Positions 1-8,051 of a DNA stretch of 34,050 nucleotides are shown here, piece after piece (position 1 is the stretch's first letter; every line of letters starts with the position of its first letter). The stretch covers positions 1-34,050 of the forward strand of contig JAZSBO010000002.1 in assembly GCA_045602425.1 (NCBI GenBank), in the 5' to 3' direction. This stretch comes from RGIG9608 sp045602425 (GTDB taxonomy: Bacteria; Bacteroidota; Bacteroidia; Bacteroidales; Paludibacteraceae). The position numbers were made by a program, and so were the translations under genes. The notes under the pieces are model-generated. The model did no database searches. It was given only the letters and a program-made list of their open reading frames with translations, and was not told where the DNA came from.

Positions 1-63
1 AAAAAAGTTTATTTTATCAATATTTCAACTACCCTCACAACCCCTCTCCCCAGAAAAGCGGTG

Positions 64-95
64 CAAAAGTAGATACTTTTTTATTACAAAACAAA
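64..95 (-). promoter_or_regulatory. Bacteroidota-type promoter firing off the left edge
   Basis: Read on the minus strand, TTTG (95-92) is followed after 20 nt by TACTTTTG (71-64). This matches the Bacteroidota housekeeping promoter pattern TTTG-N19-21-TAnnTTTG. Transcription would start near 57-60 and run leftward out of the window, so the gene it serves is not visible. Inferred from pattern only. Confidence 0.5.
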
Positions 96-190
96 TCTTT
101 TATGAATCTTTTTTGTTTTTCTATCAATATGATCTAAATGAGGATGATATAATAATCATAAAACGAGATAGATAACTCTCACAAAATTAA

Positions 191-221
191 TTTGACAAAA
201 GAGAAAAAAATCATACCTTTG
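191..221 (+). promoter_or_regulatory. Promoter of tRNA-Pro
   Basis: TTTG at 191-194 and TACCTTTG at 214-221 are separated by 19 nt, an exact match to the -33/-7 consensus of the Bacteroidota primary sigma factor. The first tRNA base is at 229, so the primary transcript should have almost no 5' leader for RNase P to remove. Confidence 0.75.
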
Positions 222-228
222 CAAATAT

Positions 229-301
229 CGGGATGTAGCGCAGTTGGTAGCGCACTACGTTCGGGACGTAGGGGTCGGGCGTTCGAGTCGCCTCATCCCG
301 A
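229..301 (+). tRNA. tRNA-Pro (anticodon CGG)
   Basis: All four arms fold by eye. The acceptor stem pairs 229-235 with 294-300. The D stem pairs 238-241 with 250-253. The anticodon stem pairs 255-259 with 267-271 around loop TTCGGGA, giving anticodon CGG at 262-264 with G37, as expected for proline. The T stem pairs 277-281 with 289-293 around TTCGAGT. Discriminator base A is at 301. The 3' CCA is not encoded (CAT follows), so it must be added after transcription. The tRNA reads CCG codons. Confidence 0.96.
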
Positions 302-310
302 CATTAGAAG

Positions 311-345
311 AAAAGCGATACAAATTATTTGTCGCTTTTTTTCTT
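311..345. terminator. Hairpin terminator after tRNA-Pro, probably bidirectional
   Basis: AAAAGCG (311-317) pairs with CGCTTTT, and ACAAAT pairs with ATTTGT inside it; a 2-nt bulge separates the two helices. A T-rich tail follows on the plus strand. On the minus strand the tail is also fairly T-rich, so the hairpin may also stop the leftward TfoX-like/DPP-IV/tamL unit that ends at 390. Confidence 0.7.
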
Positions 346-389
346 TTGTAGAACTAAAATAAAACGTATAATCCTATAACCGTTCTTTT

Positions 390-698
390 TTATTCCTTAA
401 GTTTTGATAAATTTAGAAGAGTAACCTTAATTATCGTGGTTAAATAATCTCTATCATCTACATCGCTTATGTAGAAATAGTCCTTTGCACCCTCATACGG
501 AGGACGCATCACTATTTCTTTTAATACAGAACGTCCTAATTCTGTACATTTTATATATAGGTTGTTATCACAAATGAGACCAAATAATATTCCATCACAA
601 GAAATACAATAATCACCCATCATTTTTTTAACGGCAATATCTCCAGCAAAAGAGCATTGGTCGATAATATATTGTACAAAGTTTAAATTACTATCCAT
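390..698 (-). CDS. TfoX/Sxy N-terminal domain family protein
   Basis: This 102-residue protein consists essentially of one TfoX N-terminal domain. The supporting pattern is a KKMMGDY segment near residue 25, then a short beta-rich DGILFGLICDNNLYIKC stretch, then a late PPYEGAKDYFYIS segment, as in small single-domain TfoX-like proteins. The family is named after the Haemophilus competence regulator Sxy/TfoX, but stand-alone N-terminal domains in Bacteroidota have no established role, and a competence function should not be assumed. It is the last gene of a leftward unit, 4 nt after the DPP-IV gene, and converges on the tRNA-Pro terminator. Family assignment is fairly secure; the function is unknown. 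Confidence 0.75.
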   Translation of the reverse strand: MDSNLNFVQYIIDQCSFAGDIAVKKMMGDYCISCDGILFGLICDNNLYIKCTELGRSVLKEIVMRPPYEGAKDYFYISDVDDRDYLTTIIKVTLLNLSKLKE

Positions 699-702
699 AT
701 TT

Positions 703-2880
703 TTAAAGATTCTTCAACAAAAATTGTGACATTTTTATGTAAAGATGCAACCTCGTTTCATTGCCAAGAATACTATGGTTTTTATTTGGATAAAGCATCA
801 TATCGAACTGAACACCTGTATTTATCAAAGATTCTACAAACAACATAGTATTTTGCAAATGCACATTATCATCGGCAGTGCCATGCACAATCAACAAATT
901 GCCTTTCAAGTTTTGAGCCTTATCTAAAAGTGAAGTAGCATCATAACCCTTAAAATTTTCTTGAGGACGACGCATAAAACGTTCCGTATATGCCGAATCA
1001 TAAAGTTTCCAATCAGTAACAGGAGCAACAGCAATACCAGTTTTAAAAACGCCACCGCCATTTATCATACAAGACAATGCCACATATCCACCATAACTCC
1101 AACCCCAAATACCAATACGCGAAGCATCAATAAAAGGCAATGTAGCAAGATAATTAGCTGTAGCCACTTGATCGGTTGTTTCCAATTCGCCTAATTTACG
1201 ATAAGTACATTTGCGAAAAGATTCGCCTCTTGCTCCAGTTCCACGCCCATCAACACAAACTACTATATAGCCTTTTTTGGACAGATAATATTCCCAGTCT
1301 ATCGACCAACGATTACGAACTTCTTGCGACAATGGTCCACTATATTGCACCATCAAAACAGGATATTTTTTTGTTTGTTCAAAATCAGATGGCTTAAGCA
1401 TCCACCCATTCAACACTACTCCATCAGGAGTCTCAAACGTAAAAAATTCTTTTGATGGTAAATTCAAATCTTCGACTTCAGATTTCAGCGAAGCATTATC
1501 TTCAATAGTTCTTATTTTTATTCCAGAAGTATTAAAAACAGTGCTATTTGTTGGCTGTTGTAGCGACGAGAAATTATCAATAAAATAGCTACATGCAGAA
1601 TTAAACAAAGCAGTATGTGTACCAGCCTCTGTAGTTAAACATTTTTTACGACCTTTTAAATCAATCGAATACACCTTTCGCTCCAAAGGCGATGATTCTG
1701 CCGACTGATAATAGAAGTTTTTTTTAGCGACATCTGTACCATAATAATCAGTCACATCCCAATCACCAGAAGTAAGTTGCAATAACTTCTGCCCATTCTT
1801 CCAATTATACAAATATAAATGTCGATAACCGTCAGCTTCACTCATCCAAATCATACGATTTTCAGGCAACACTTCAAATGCTTTAAGATTATTGTAATCA
1901 AAATAATATTTTTCGCTTCGCTCGGTAAGTGTAATTTTACCTATCGTAGAACGTGGATTAAAAGCAAACATATCCAATTGATTTTGATTGCGATTCAAGC
2001 GAAAAGCAAATAAAACATCAGCCGTTAAGCCCCACGTTATTTTTGGCAAATAAATATCCGTATCTATTCCCAAGTCCAACATTTTGGTCGATTTATAAAA
2101 TACATCGTAAATGTGCAACGTTGGTTTTGCATTCTTTGTTCCAGCACGCGGATATTTGTACATCTGTGTTACAGGATAACCATCACTTTCAAGATGTTCA
2201 CCTCCAAACCATTGAAACGAAAAAGTATTCACATCTGTCTCATCCAATCGCACAAATGCCAACAACTTACTATCGGGAGAAAATGCGAACAAACGTGTTA
2301 TTCCAAATTCTTCTTCATAAACCCAATCCGAAATACCATTTATTATTTTCCCGTATTCTCCATCTTTGGTTATAGCAATTTCAGTATTAAAATCGAGCTT
2401 TTTTATGTAAAGATTGTTATCACGTACAAAAGCAACCAACCTCCCGTTAGGAGAAAACATTGCACATTGCTGTTTGCCTTGCTCCGAGAGTGCATCAAGC
2501 GTATTGCGTTTTCGATGAAACACATAATATTCTGCCTTGAACGAACGACGATAGATTTTTTCGCTATTAGCATAAAGCAACACACGTTGTTCCAACGAGT
2601 CTAACGAAAAACCTTCTATAGAATCAATAGGACAATTTTTTGTTTTTTCAATATCAAAAATTGTATCACAAACGTTGCCTTTCTTATAAGAATATGCTAA
2701 TATTTTCTTTCCATCTTCTGTTACTTGGGCATATTGTTCTGAATTTAAAAGCGGGATTACCGAAGATATTGTTCGTGGAACATAATGCTTTGATGTAATT
2801 TTTTGAAGCAAATCTTGCGAAGCTTCGGCAGTCGTAACCAATAACGTAACAATCAATAATAAAAAACCTTTTTTTCTCAT
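703..2880 (-). CDS. Dipeptidyl peptidase IV (S9B family)
   Basis: A 725-residue secreted serine exopeptidase that removes Xaa-Pro or Xaa-Ala dipeptides from peptide N-termini, presumably in the periplasm. Residues 1-20 form a signal peptide with a likely cut after AEA. An N-terminal beta-propeller (about 40-490) carries the DWVYEEEFG segment (185-193), whose glutamates bind the substrate amino terminus in DPP-IV. The C-terminal alpha/beta hydrolase has the nucleophile in GWSYGG (Ser595), Asp670 in HGTADDNVH and His702 in NKNHS, so the triad is complete. DSAYTERFM is also typical of the family. The gene lies 13 nt after tamL and 4 nt before the TfoX-like gene. Such enzymes commonly serve peptide feeding in Bacteroidales. 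Confidence 0.95.
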   Translation of the reverse strand: MRKKGFLLLIVTLLVTTAEASQDLLQKITSKHYVPRTISSVIPLLNSEQYAQVTEDGKKILAYSYKKGNVCDTIFDIEKTKNCPIDSIEGFSLDSLEQRVLLYANSEKIYRRSFKAEYYVFHRKRNTLDALSEQGKQQCAMFSPNGRLVAFVRDNNLYIKKLDFNTEIAITKDGEYGKIINGISDWVYEEEFGITRLFAFSPDSKLLAFVRLDETDVNTFSFQWFGGEHLESDGYPVTQMYKYPRAGTKNAKPTLHIYDVFYKSTKMLDLGIDTDIYLPKITWGLTADVLFAFRLNRNQNQLDMFAFNPRSTIGKITLTERSEKYYFDYNNLKAFEVLPENRMIWMSEADGYRHLYLYNWKNGQKLLQLTSGDWDVTDYYGTDVAKKNFYYQSAESSPLERKVYSIDLKGRKKCLTTEAGTHTALFNSACSYFIDNFSSLQQPTNSTVFNTSGIKIRTIEDNASLKSEVEDLNLPSKEFFTFETPDGVVLNGWMLKPSDFEQTKKYPVLMVQYSGPLSQEVRNRWSIDWEYYLSKKGYIVVCVDGRGTGARGESFRKCTYRKLGELETTDQVATANYLATLPFIDASRIGIWGWSYGGYVALSCMINGGGVFKTGIAVAPVTDWKLYDSAYTERFMRRPQENFKGYDATSLLDKAQNLKGNLLIVHGTADDNVHLQNTMLFVESLINTGVQFDMMLYPNKNHSILGNETRLHLYIKMSQFLLKNL

Positions 2881-2893
2881 CGTATTTTTATTT

Positions 2894-5173
2894 TTAGAAT
2901 GGATATCCTATTGCAAAATGAAATGCAAAATCATCTTTTGTAATTTGCGTACGCCATTTTTCAGATACGGTACGCGAAGGATCATAAAGTTTAAATCCGA
3001 AATCGAAACGCAAAATAAAGAAATCAAAGTCGGCTCGTAATCCCAAACCATAACTGCATGCTATCTGTTTGTAAAACTGATTGAATCGGAATACACCTCC
3101 TGGCTGATCAGCATAATCTTTTATTGTCCAAATATTTCCAGCATCAACAAACAACGCCCCTTCTAACAACCAAAATAGTTTTACTCGATACTCACAACTC
3201 AAATCTAATTTTATATCACCCGACTGCCGCATAAAGTCAATATCACCCGAAGTGTTTTTAAATTCTCCTGGTCCCAACGTTCTTACCGACCAACCTCTCA
3301 CACTATTAGCACCCCCACTAAAATAACGTTCTTCGAAAGGCAAAATGTCTGCATTACCATAAGGATAAGCCACTCCCAAAGCCGTATGGAAAGCTAATTG
3401 ATGTCGTTCACCGAACACTTTTGTATAAGCAAAATCTATATCTGCTTTAGCAAATTGTGCGTAACGAATCTTAAAAATTTTATAAGCACCATCAACTTTT
3501 TCTTGTTTTATCATATTACTAATGCCATAAAGTAAATTTCCTGCAGTTCGTACTCTTGCACGCAACGTATAAAAATCCTGTAAACGATTTTCACGTTTTG
3601 TAGTATAAGTCAAACCAAAACCTATTCGCATAATGAAATGGTCTTCGTAACTATATCGCAATGACGATGAAGGACTTAAATATTTATCTTTAAATTCAGA
3701 CGTTATCCATGGCAAATAAATATAGCTAAAATCTAACAAATCAAACGAATATCTCAATCGTGGTTTTCTAAATGCATTCCAAACATATCGAAAATTTGCA
3801 CTAGCGATGTTACGCGAATATTGTGGTCGCTTTTGATAATTGTACCCCAAAGAAAGTTCTGTATTTGCTTTCAGTTTTTTCTTAAATCGAGAACCTAACG
3901 GGAACAAAAATTTGGGAAAATCCAACCCTAAATTTCCTCCAAATTCTATCGAACTATAAAACGCATCACCTATATGTCCCATTGTTTCATAGGCTCCTCG
4001 TACCGAGAATTTAAATATTTCCGCTCCTCGGAAAATATTTTTATGCTGATATCCCACACTTCCTGCCACACCAATATTACCTGCAGAGTTTGTTCCCTCC
4101 AATTCTGCTGAAACAACATGAACACGATCAGGATTAACCACAATGCGACAATCTATTTCATCCTTATTTACTTGTCGAAAATCTATATCAACATATTTTA
4201 TTGGCGACAAAAAATTAAGAGCACTATACGTTTGCGTTACCATAAATTCACTAAAATATTTCCCTGGCGTAATAAAAACTTTTGACACTAATGTTTTTGC
4301 ATCAACAAAACGTTTAGCTCCATATACTACCAAATAACCATCTATGTTAACAGTATCAGTAAAACTTGAACGCACTTCAACCTCATTAGGGTCATCTTCC
4401 ATTACAATCGTAACTTTTCGGATACGTTTTCGATGATAAGGCGAAAGCGAATCATTAACTACATACTTTGGGTGTAATGCCAATTTCAAATCAATAGTTC
4501 GCACGCGTGCAGAGCTATCTGCCACAAAATAAAGCATATCCTTATTAAAATTATAATATCCCCTATTTCGCAAAATAGTTGCAATACGATTACGCTCCGC
4601 ATCCATCATTGCCAAATCAAAAATATCACCTTCCTTTATTCGCTTCAAAGAATCACGAGCCATGGTTACAAAATACGAAGCAGAATCATCGTCTAATTGC
4701 AAATCATACTTATTTACAATATATGGTTCATTAAGTTGTACTTTGTAGAAAACCATTGTACGCCTACGTTTGTTTTTTGTAAGCGTATCAACAGTTGCAC
4801 GCATATAACCCTTATTTGCCAATTGGCGTAATAGCTCATTTTGCGAACGTCCTACCAAATAGGGATCATAAATCACAGGAGGCTCTCCTATCTTTCTTAA
4901 CCAACGATTTATACGCTTTGTAGTATCTTGACCAGATAAACTATAAACAGCGAGTTTCACTTTCATAAAACTCAACACTTCCTGATTTTGTACTTGATGT
5001 AGATAAGGCTTTAGTTCTTCAACTGCAATTTGATCACGCTCTTTTACCTTTATACGATTTTTCTTCAACAAAGTTTCACCTTCGGGAACATATTTTACAA
5101 CACTACACGAAGCAAAAAACAACAGCACGATAGGCAAAATCAGAAATCTATTATGTATAAAAAAATTACGCAC
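2894..5173 (-). CDS. tamL: TamL-type lipoprotein Omp85 (BamA/TamA family)
   Basis: A 759-residue outer-membrane assembly protein. The N-terminus is a lipoprotein signal with lipobox FASC (Cys23). A lipidated Omp85 is the hallmark of TamL, the Bacteroidota counterpart of TamA. POTRA-like repeats fill about residues 35-360. The C-terminal half is a 16-strand-type barrel with the conserved loop-6 motif VRGW (625-628) and a terminal aromatic residue (GYPF). With TamB, such proteins act in insertion of outer-membrane proteins or lipid transport to the outer membrane; no tamB is seen here. It is the first gene of the leftward unit with DPP-IV and TfoX, and divergent from the 2'-O-methyltransferase gene. 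BamA itself is unlikely because of the lipobox. Confidence 0.88.
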   Translation of the reverse strand: MRNFFIHNRFLILPIVLLFFASCSVVKYVPEGETLLKKNRIKVKERDQIAVEELKPYLHQVQNQEVLSFMKVKLAVYSLSGQDTTKRINRWLRKIGEPPVIYDPYLVGRSQNELLRQLANKGYMRATVDTLTKNKRRRTMVFYKVQLNEPYIVNKYDLQLDDDSASYFVTMARDSLKRIKEGDIFDLAMMDAERNRIATILRNRGYYNFNKDMLYFVADSSARVRTIDLKLALHPKYVVNDSLSPYHRKRIRKVTIVMEDDPNEVEVRSSFTDTVNIDGYLVVYGAKRFVDAKTLVSKVFITPGKYFSEFMVTQTYSALNFLSPIKYVDIDFRQVNKDEIDCRIVVNPDRVHVVSAELEGTNSAGNIGVAGSVGYQHKNIFRGAEIFKFSVRGAYETMGHIGDAFYSSIEFGGNLGLDFPKFLFPLGSRFKKKLKANTELSLGYNYQKRPQYSRNIASANFRYVWNAFRKPRLRYSFDLLDFSYIYLPWITSEFKDKYLSPSSSLRYSYEDHFIMRIGFGLTYTTKRENRLQDFYTLRARVRTAGNLLYGISNMIKQEKVDGAYKIFKIRYAQFAKADIDFAYTKVFGERHQLAFHTALGVAYPYGNADILPFEERYFSGGANSVRGWSVRTLGPGEFKNTSGDIDFMRQSGDIKLDLSCEYRVKLFWLLEGALFVDAGNIWTIKDYADQPGGVFRFNQFYKQIACSYGLGLRADFDFFILRFDFGFKLYDPSRTVSEKWRTQITKDDFAFHFAIGYPF

Positions 5174-5208
5174 TAATGTTTCGTCGTTTAAAACTCGCTA
5201 TAAATATG

Positions 5209-5216
5209 CAAATATA
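5209..5216 (-). promoter_or_regulatory. -7 box for tamL operon
   Basis: The minus strand reads TATATTTG, matching TAnnTTTG, 36 nt before the tamL start codon. No good TTTG -33 box is visible at the expected distance, so this is a partial promoter match. Confidence 0.4.
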
Positions 5217-5274
5217 ACCATAAATTTTCGCACTTTCGTTTGTAATAACTCAAAACTATATAAAACAAAAAAAA

Positions 5275-5282
5275 TACTTTTG
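5275..5282 (+). promoter_or_regulatory. -7 box for TrmH-family methyltransferase gene
   Basis: TACTTTTG matches TAnnTTTG and ends 44 nt before the start codon at 5327. The -33 region is not consensus. Confidence 0.45.
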
Positions 5283-5326
5283 TACAGCACAAAAATCTTT
5301 TTAAATTTGACGTTAAAAATAATCCT

Positions 5327-6088
5327 ATGCTTTCGAAAAATAAAATAAAGTTTATCAATTCACTTTCCCTTAAAAAAAACAGAGATGAGCAAAAATTGTT
5401 TTGTGTCGAAGGAGAAAAATGTGTTTCCGAACTGCTCAAAACATTTGAATGCAAAACATTAGTTGCAACCAATCAATGGATTGAAAACAATCATATACAT
5501 GCCGAAGAAATCATTGCAGTTGATAGTATTAATGAAATCAAAAAAATCACTTTCTTAAAAACACCATCTCCCGTTGTTGCTGTTTTCAAAAAGCCCCATC
5601 ACACTCTTAACATTGAAGAACTAAAAAATGATTTAGTGCTATTGCTCGATGGGATACAAGATCCAGGGAACATCGGGACGATTGTTCGAATTGCAGATTG
5701 GTTTGGCATTCATAATATTATCTGTGTTGAACAAACTGTTGACATCTACAATCCAAAATCTGTACAAGCAACGATGGGAGCATTGGCTCAAGTAAAGCTA
5801 TATTATACAACTAAAGAAACTTTTTTTAAACAAATAAACACCTTAAATACCAAATTACCGATTTATGGGACATTTCTCGAAGGAGAAAATATCTATTCCT
5901 CTGAATTGTCAAAAAACGGAATAATAATAATGGGAAATGAAGGAAATGGTATTGCAGAAAGCACCAAGCAATTTATCACAAAAAAACTTTTTATCCCGAA
6001 TTATCCTGAAGGAGATTCCACATCTGAATCGTTGAATGTTGCTATTGCAACAGGAATTGTTTGCTCTGAATTTAGAAGAAGACTTTAA
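5327..6088 (+). CDS. TrmH/SpoU-family RNA 2'-O-methyltransferase
   Basis: A 253-residue SPOUT enzyme that methylates ribose 2'-OH in rRNA or tRNA using S-adenosylmethionine. Residues 1-90 form the small substrate-binding domain seen in RlmB-like enzymes. The catalytic domain shows all three SpoU motifs: motif 1 at 108-127 with the conserved Asn and Arg121, motif 2 IIMGNEGNGI (200-209), and motif 3 at 223-244 ending SLNVAIATGI. These residues form the knotted cofactor pocket. The target nucleotide cannot be read from sequence; an RlmB-like 23S rRNA role is the nearest guess. The gene is divergent from tamL and converges on the DUF4296 gene with a single base between the two stop codons. Confidence 0.9.
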   Translation: MLSKNKIKFINSLSLKKNRDEQKLFCVEGEKCVSELLKTFECKTLVATNQWIENNHIHAEEIIAVDSINEIKKITFLKTPSPVVAVFKKPHHTLNIEELKNDLVLLLDGIQDPGNIGTIVRIADWFGIHNIICVEQTVDIYNPKSVQATMGALAQVKLYYTTKETFFKQINTLNTKLPIYGTFLEGENIYSSELSKNGIIIMGNEGNGIAESTKQFITKKLFIPNYPEGDSTSESLNVAIATGIVCSEFRRRL

Positions 6089-6089
6089 C

Positions 6090-7052
6090 CTATTTTAGCT
6101 GTTTTAATTCTATTCGATCTCCTAACCTAAGATTTTTTTCCTTTTTCAAAATAGGTTGAGAAATCTCTTGCAAATTTTCAGAATTTTCTCGTAGAAATTT
6201 TGTTTTTATAGAATCTGGCAATGGATTTTTTTTTGCATCAAAAATCCGAAAAATAGCAATACTATCAAACCAACGATCAGGTATTCCTGCAATTGAATCA
6301 TAGCAAAGTAAATCGCCATAAACAGCCACAGGGCGCAACGAATCGATATTGTTTACAGACATCGTATAACGGCGTACTCTTTCATCAGGGATTAACATTG
6401 CCGAAACCGTATCAACATCATCATTTGAATATCGAACATACATATTAGCATATGCTCCATGAAGTGAATCACACCAAGCAGTACTTTGCAAAAAATAAAG
6501 TATCAGCCTATCACCCTTCGCAAAATAATTACTATCTAAAAATTCGAAAGAGAATTTATCCTCACGCTTTGCCGAATCAGGATGCCAAACGATTCTTTGT
6601 GGCAATGTCCAAATATTAATCGTATCATTTTGTTGTGTTTCTATTATCTTTTCTATTTCTTGAGGATGATAATAATTATTTCGCACCAACAATTCTTTTG
6701 ACTTCAAACTATCGAGGACAATCTCATAAATCAAAGTTAACGATTTTGAATCTTTAGCATAATAAGCTGCTGATTTTTCAAAATCATTACGCGTTGTATT
6801 ATGTTTTTGAAACAAACTATTGTAGTAAAGATTCTTTTTTTGCTCATTACGAATAAACATTACATCAAAAGACGCTTCTGTTAAATACAATTCTGTAAGA
6901 ATATTTACCATTTCCTCTTCCGAAAGCAATTTAAAATCACGCTTTTCACAAGAAAAAAGAGTCAGAGTAGCCAACACCACTCCAACAAACACAATAGTTA
7001 ATCTATTCAGCACTTTGGTCAATGATTTTATCTTTTTTACTACCGAAATCAA
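6090..7052 (-). CDS. DUF4296-domain lipoprotein
   Basis: Up to 320 residues. The N-terminus contains a lipoprotein signal ending LFSC. It is followed by a helical DUF4296 segment (about 45-150) with the typical LTELYLTEASF pattern. The C-terminal half (about 160-320) is unassigned. The ATG at 7052 overlaps lspA by 50 nt. An in-frame GTG at 7013-7011 overlaps lspA by only 11 nt and would give a compact 22-residue lipoprotein signal (Cys22), so it is a credible alternative start. The gene follows lspA, whose product would process its signal peptide, an arrangement known from other Bacteroidales. Function is unknown; a surface or periplasmic role is inferred from the signal only. Confidence 0.8.
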   Translation of the reverse strand: MISVVKKIKSLTKVLNRLTIVFVGVVLATLTLFSCEKRDFKLLSEEEMVNILTELYLTEASFDVMFIRNEQKKNLYYNSLFQKHNTTRNDFEKSAAYYAKDSKSLTLIYEIVLDSLKSKELLVRNNYYHPQEIEKIIETQQNDTINIWTLPQRIVWHPDSAKREDKFSFEFLDSNYFAKGDRLILYFLQSTAWCDSLHGAYANMYVRYSNDDVDTVSAMLIPDERVRRYTMSVNNIDSLRPVAVYGDLLCYDSIAGIPDRWFDSIAIFRIFDAKKNPLPDSIKTKFLRENSENLQEISQPILKKEKNLRLGDRIELKQLK

Positions 7053-7638
7053 ATGTTTGTTCGAAATCTTTTCTGAAAAACAAAATTAACATAAACATAC
7101 CGACAGTAATTGCAGAATCAGCAATATTAAAAACAGGACTAAAAAACACTTCACCACCAAGCATTGGTACCCAACTCGGGAACTCAAAAAGTGGGAAATA
7201 AAGCATATCTACCACCTTCCCTTGAAAAAACGAAGCATAACCTTCGGTAAGTGTAAATTCTGCAACTTGAAATGGAGTGCTTTCTGTAAAAATCAATCCA
7301 TAAAACAAACAATCGATAACATTACCTATTGCACCTGCCAATATCGTTGCCAAACAAAGTATATAACTCAGTTTGTAATTTTTTTTTAAAAGTTGAACTA
7401 AATAATAAACAATTACACCTATAAGAACAAGTCTAAACGATGTCAAAAGTAATTTACTACCGATAGTCATACCAAATGCCATTCCAGGATTCTCAATAAA
7501 ATAAATCCTAAACCAATCAAAAATATAAATACTACCAGTATCGCCAATAGTCATATTTGTTTTTACTAAAATTTTTGAGATTTGATCTATCAAAAGAATA
7601 GTAACAACAAATAATAACGTTTTTAGTTTCTTGCTCAT
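7003..7638 (-). CDS. lspA: Lipoprotein signal peptidase (signal peptidase II)
   Basis: A 211-residue inner-membrane aspartyl protease that cleaves prolipoproteins before the lipidated cysteine. Four hydrophobic segments are visible. Family motifs are DQISK (18-22), NPGMAFG (50-56), GAIGNVID with catalytic Asp109, and FNIADSAITVG with catalytic Asp174. It is longer than the 160-170 residues usual in Proteobacteria because of an insertion at about 113-165 between the last two motifs, as commonly seen in Bacteroidota. The gene sits 15 nt after the dksA-like gene and overlaps the DUF4296 gene. At least three lipoproteins that would be substrates are encoded in this window. Confidence 0.97.
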   Translation of the reverse strand: MSKKLKTLLFVVTILLIDQISKILVKTNMTIGDTGSIYIFDWFRIYFIENPGMAFGMTIGSKLLLTSFRLVLIGVIVYYLVQLLKKNYKLSYILCLATILAGAIGNVIDCLFYGLIFTESTPFQVAEFTLTEGYASFFQGKVVDMLYFPLFEFPSWVPMLGGEVFFSPVFNIADSAITVGMFMLILFFRKDFEQTFDFGSKKDKIIDQSAE

Positions 7639-7653
7639 TTATATTACGTAGTA

Positions 7654-8025
7654 TTATTTACGTTTTTCTTTGGCTTCAATACTCAAAGTTGCATGAGGAA
7701 CAGCACGCAAACGTTCTTTAGGAATTAACTTGCCCGTTTCACGACACACACCATAAGTTTTATTTGCAATACGTACTAATGCAGCTTGCAAATGTTGTAT
7801 AAACTTCATTTGGCGTTGAGCTAATTGTCCAAGTTCTTCTTTCGACAATGTATTTGCACCTTCTTCCATTACTTTAAAGGTTGGTGACGTATCACAAACA
7901 TCATTTACATTCGTTATTGCCGAACGTAACTCATCGTAGTACTCTTGAGCAGCATTAAGTTTTTCTTGTACTAACTGACGGAATTCTTCCAATTCCTCGT
8001 CTGAATATCTTGTTTTTTCTTGCAT
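7654..8025 (-). CDS. DksA/TraR-family protein lacking most zinc ligands
   Basis: A 123-residue member of the DksA/TraR family, whose proteins bind the RNA polymerase secondary channel and tune transcription, often with ppGpp. Residues 8-90 form the long helical hairpin. The C-terminal globule YGVCRETGKLIPKERL...AVPHATLSIEAK aligns with the family zinc finger, but only Cys94 of the usual four cysteines is kept; the other ligand positions are Thr or other non-binding residues. The same loss is seen in Bacteroidota relatives, so the fold probably does not need zinc. The gene is 26 nt after mlaF and 15 nt before lspA; linkage to lspA is common in the phylum. Confidence 0.88.
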   Translation of the reverse strand: MQEKTRYSDEELEEFRQLVQEKLNAAQEYYDELRSAITNVNDVCDTSPTFKVMEEGANTLSKEELGQLAQRQMKFIQHLQAALVRIANKTYGVCRETGKLIPKERLRAVPHATLSIEAKEKRK

Positions 8026-8051
8026 AATTACTTTAGTTTAAATTGTTATTA

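Noticed and set aside
105..110. Extra small genes or an additional tRNA before tRNA-Pro
   Set aside because: The 1-190 stretch has no credible coding frame and no tRNA arms; only the leftward promoter is supported.
2113..2604. 163-residue plus-strand frame opposite the DPP-IV gene
   Set aside because: Antisense to the beta-propeller of an intact gene, cysteine- and isoleucine-rich as expected of a shadow frame.
5188..5472. 94-residue minus-strand frame overlapping the start of the 2'-O-methyltransferase gene
   Set aside because: It lies antisense to the conserved N-terminal domain of a real gene, covers the divergent promoter region and resembles no protein family.
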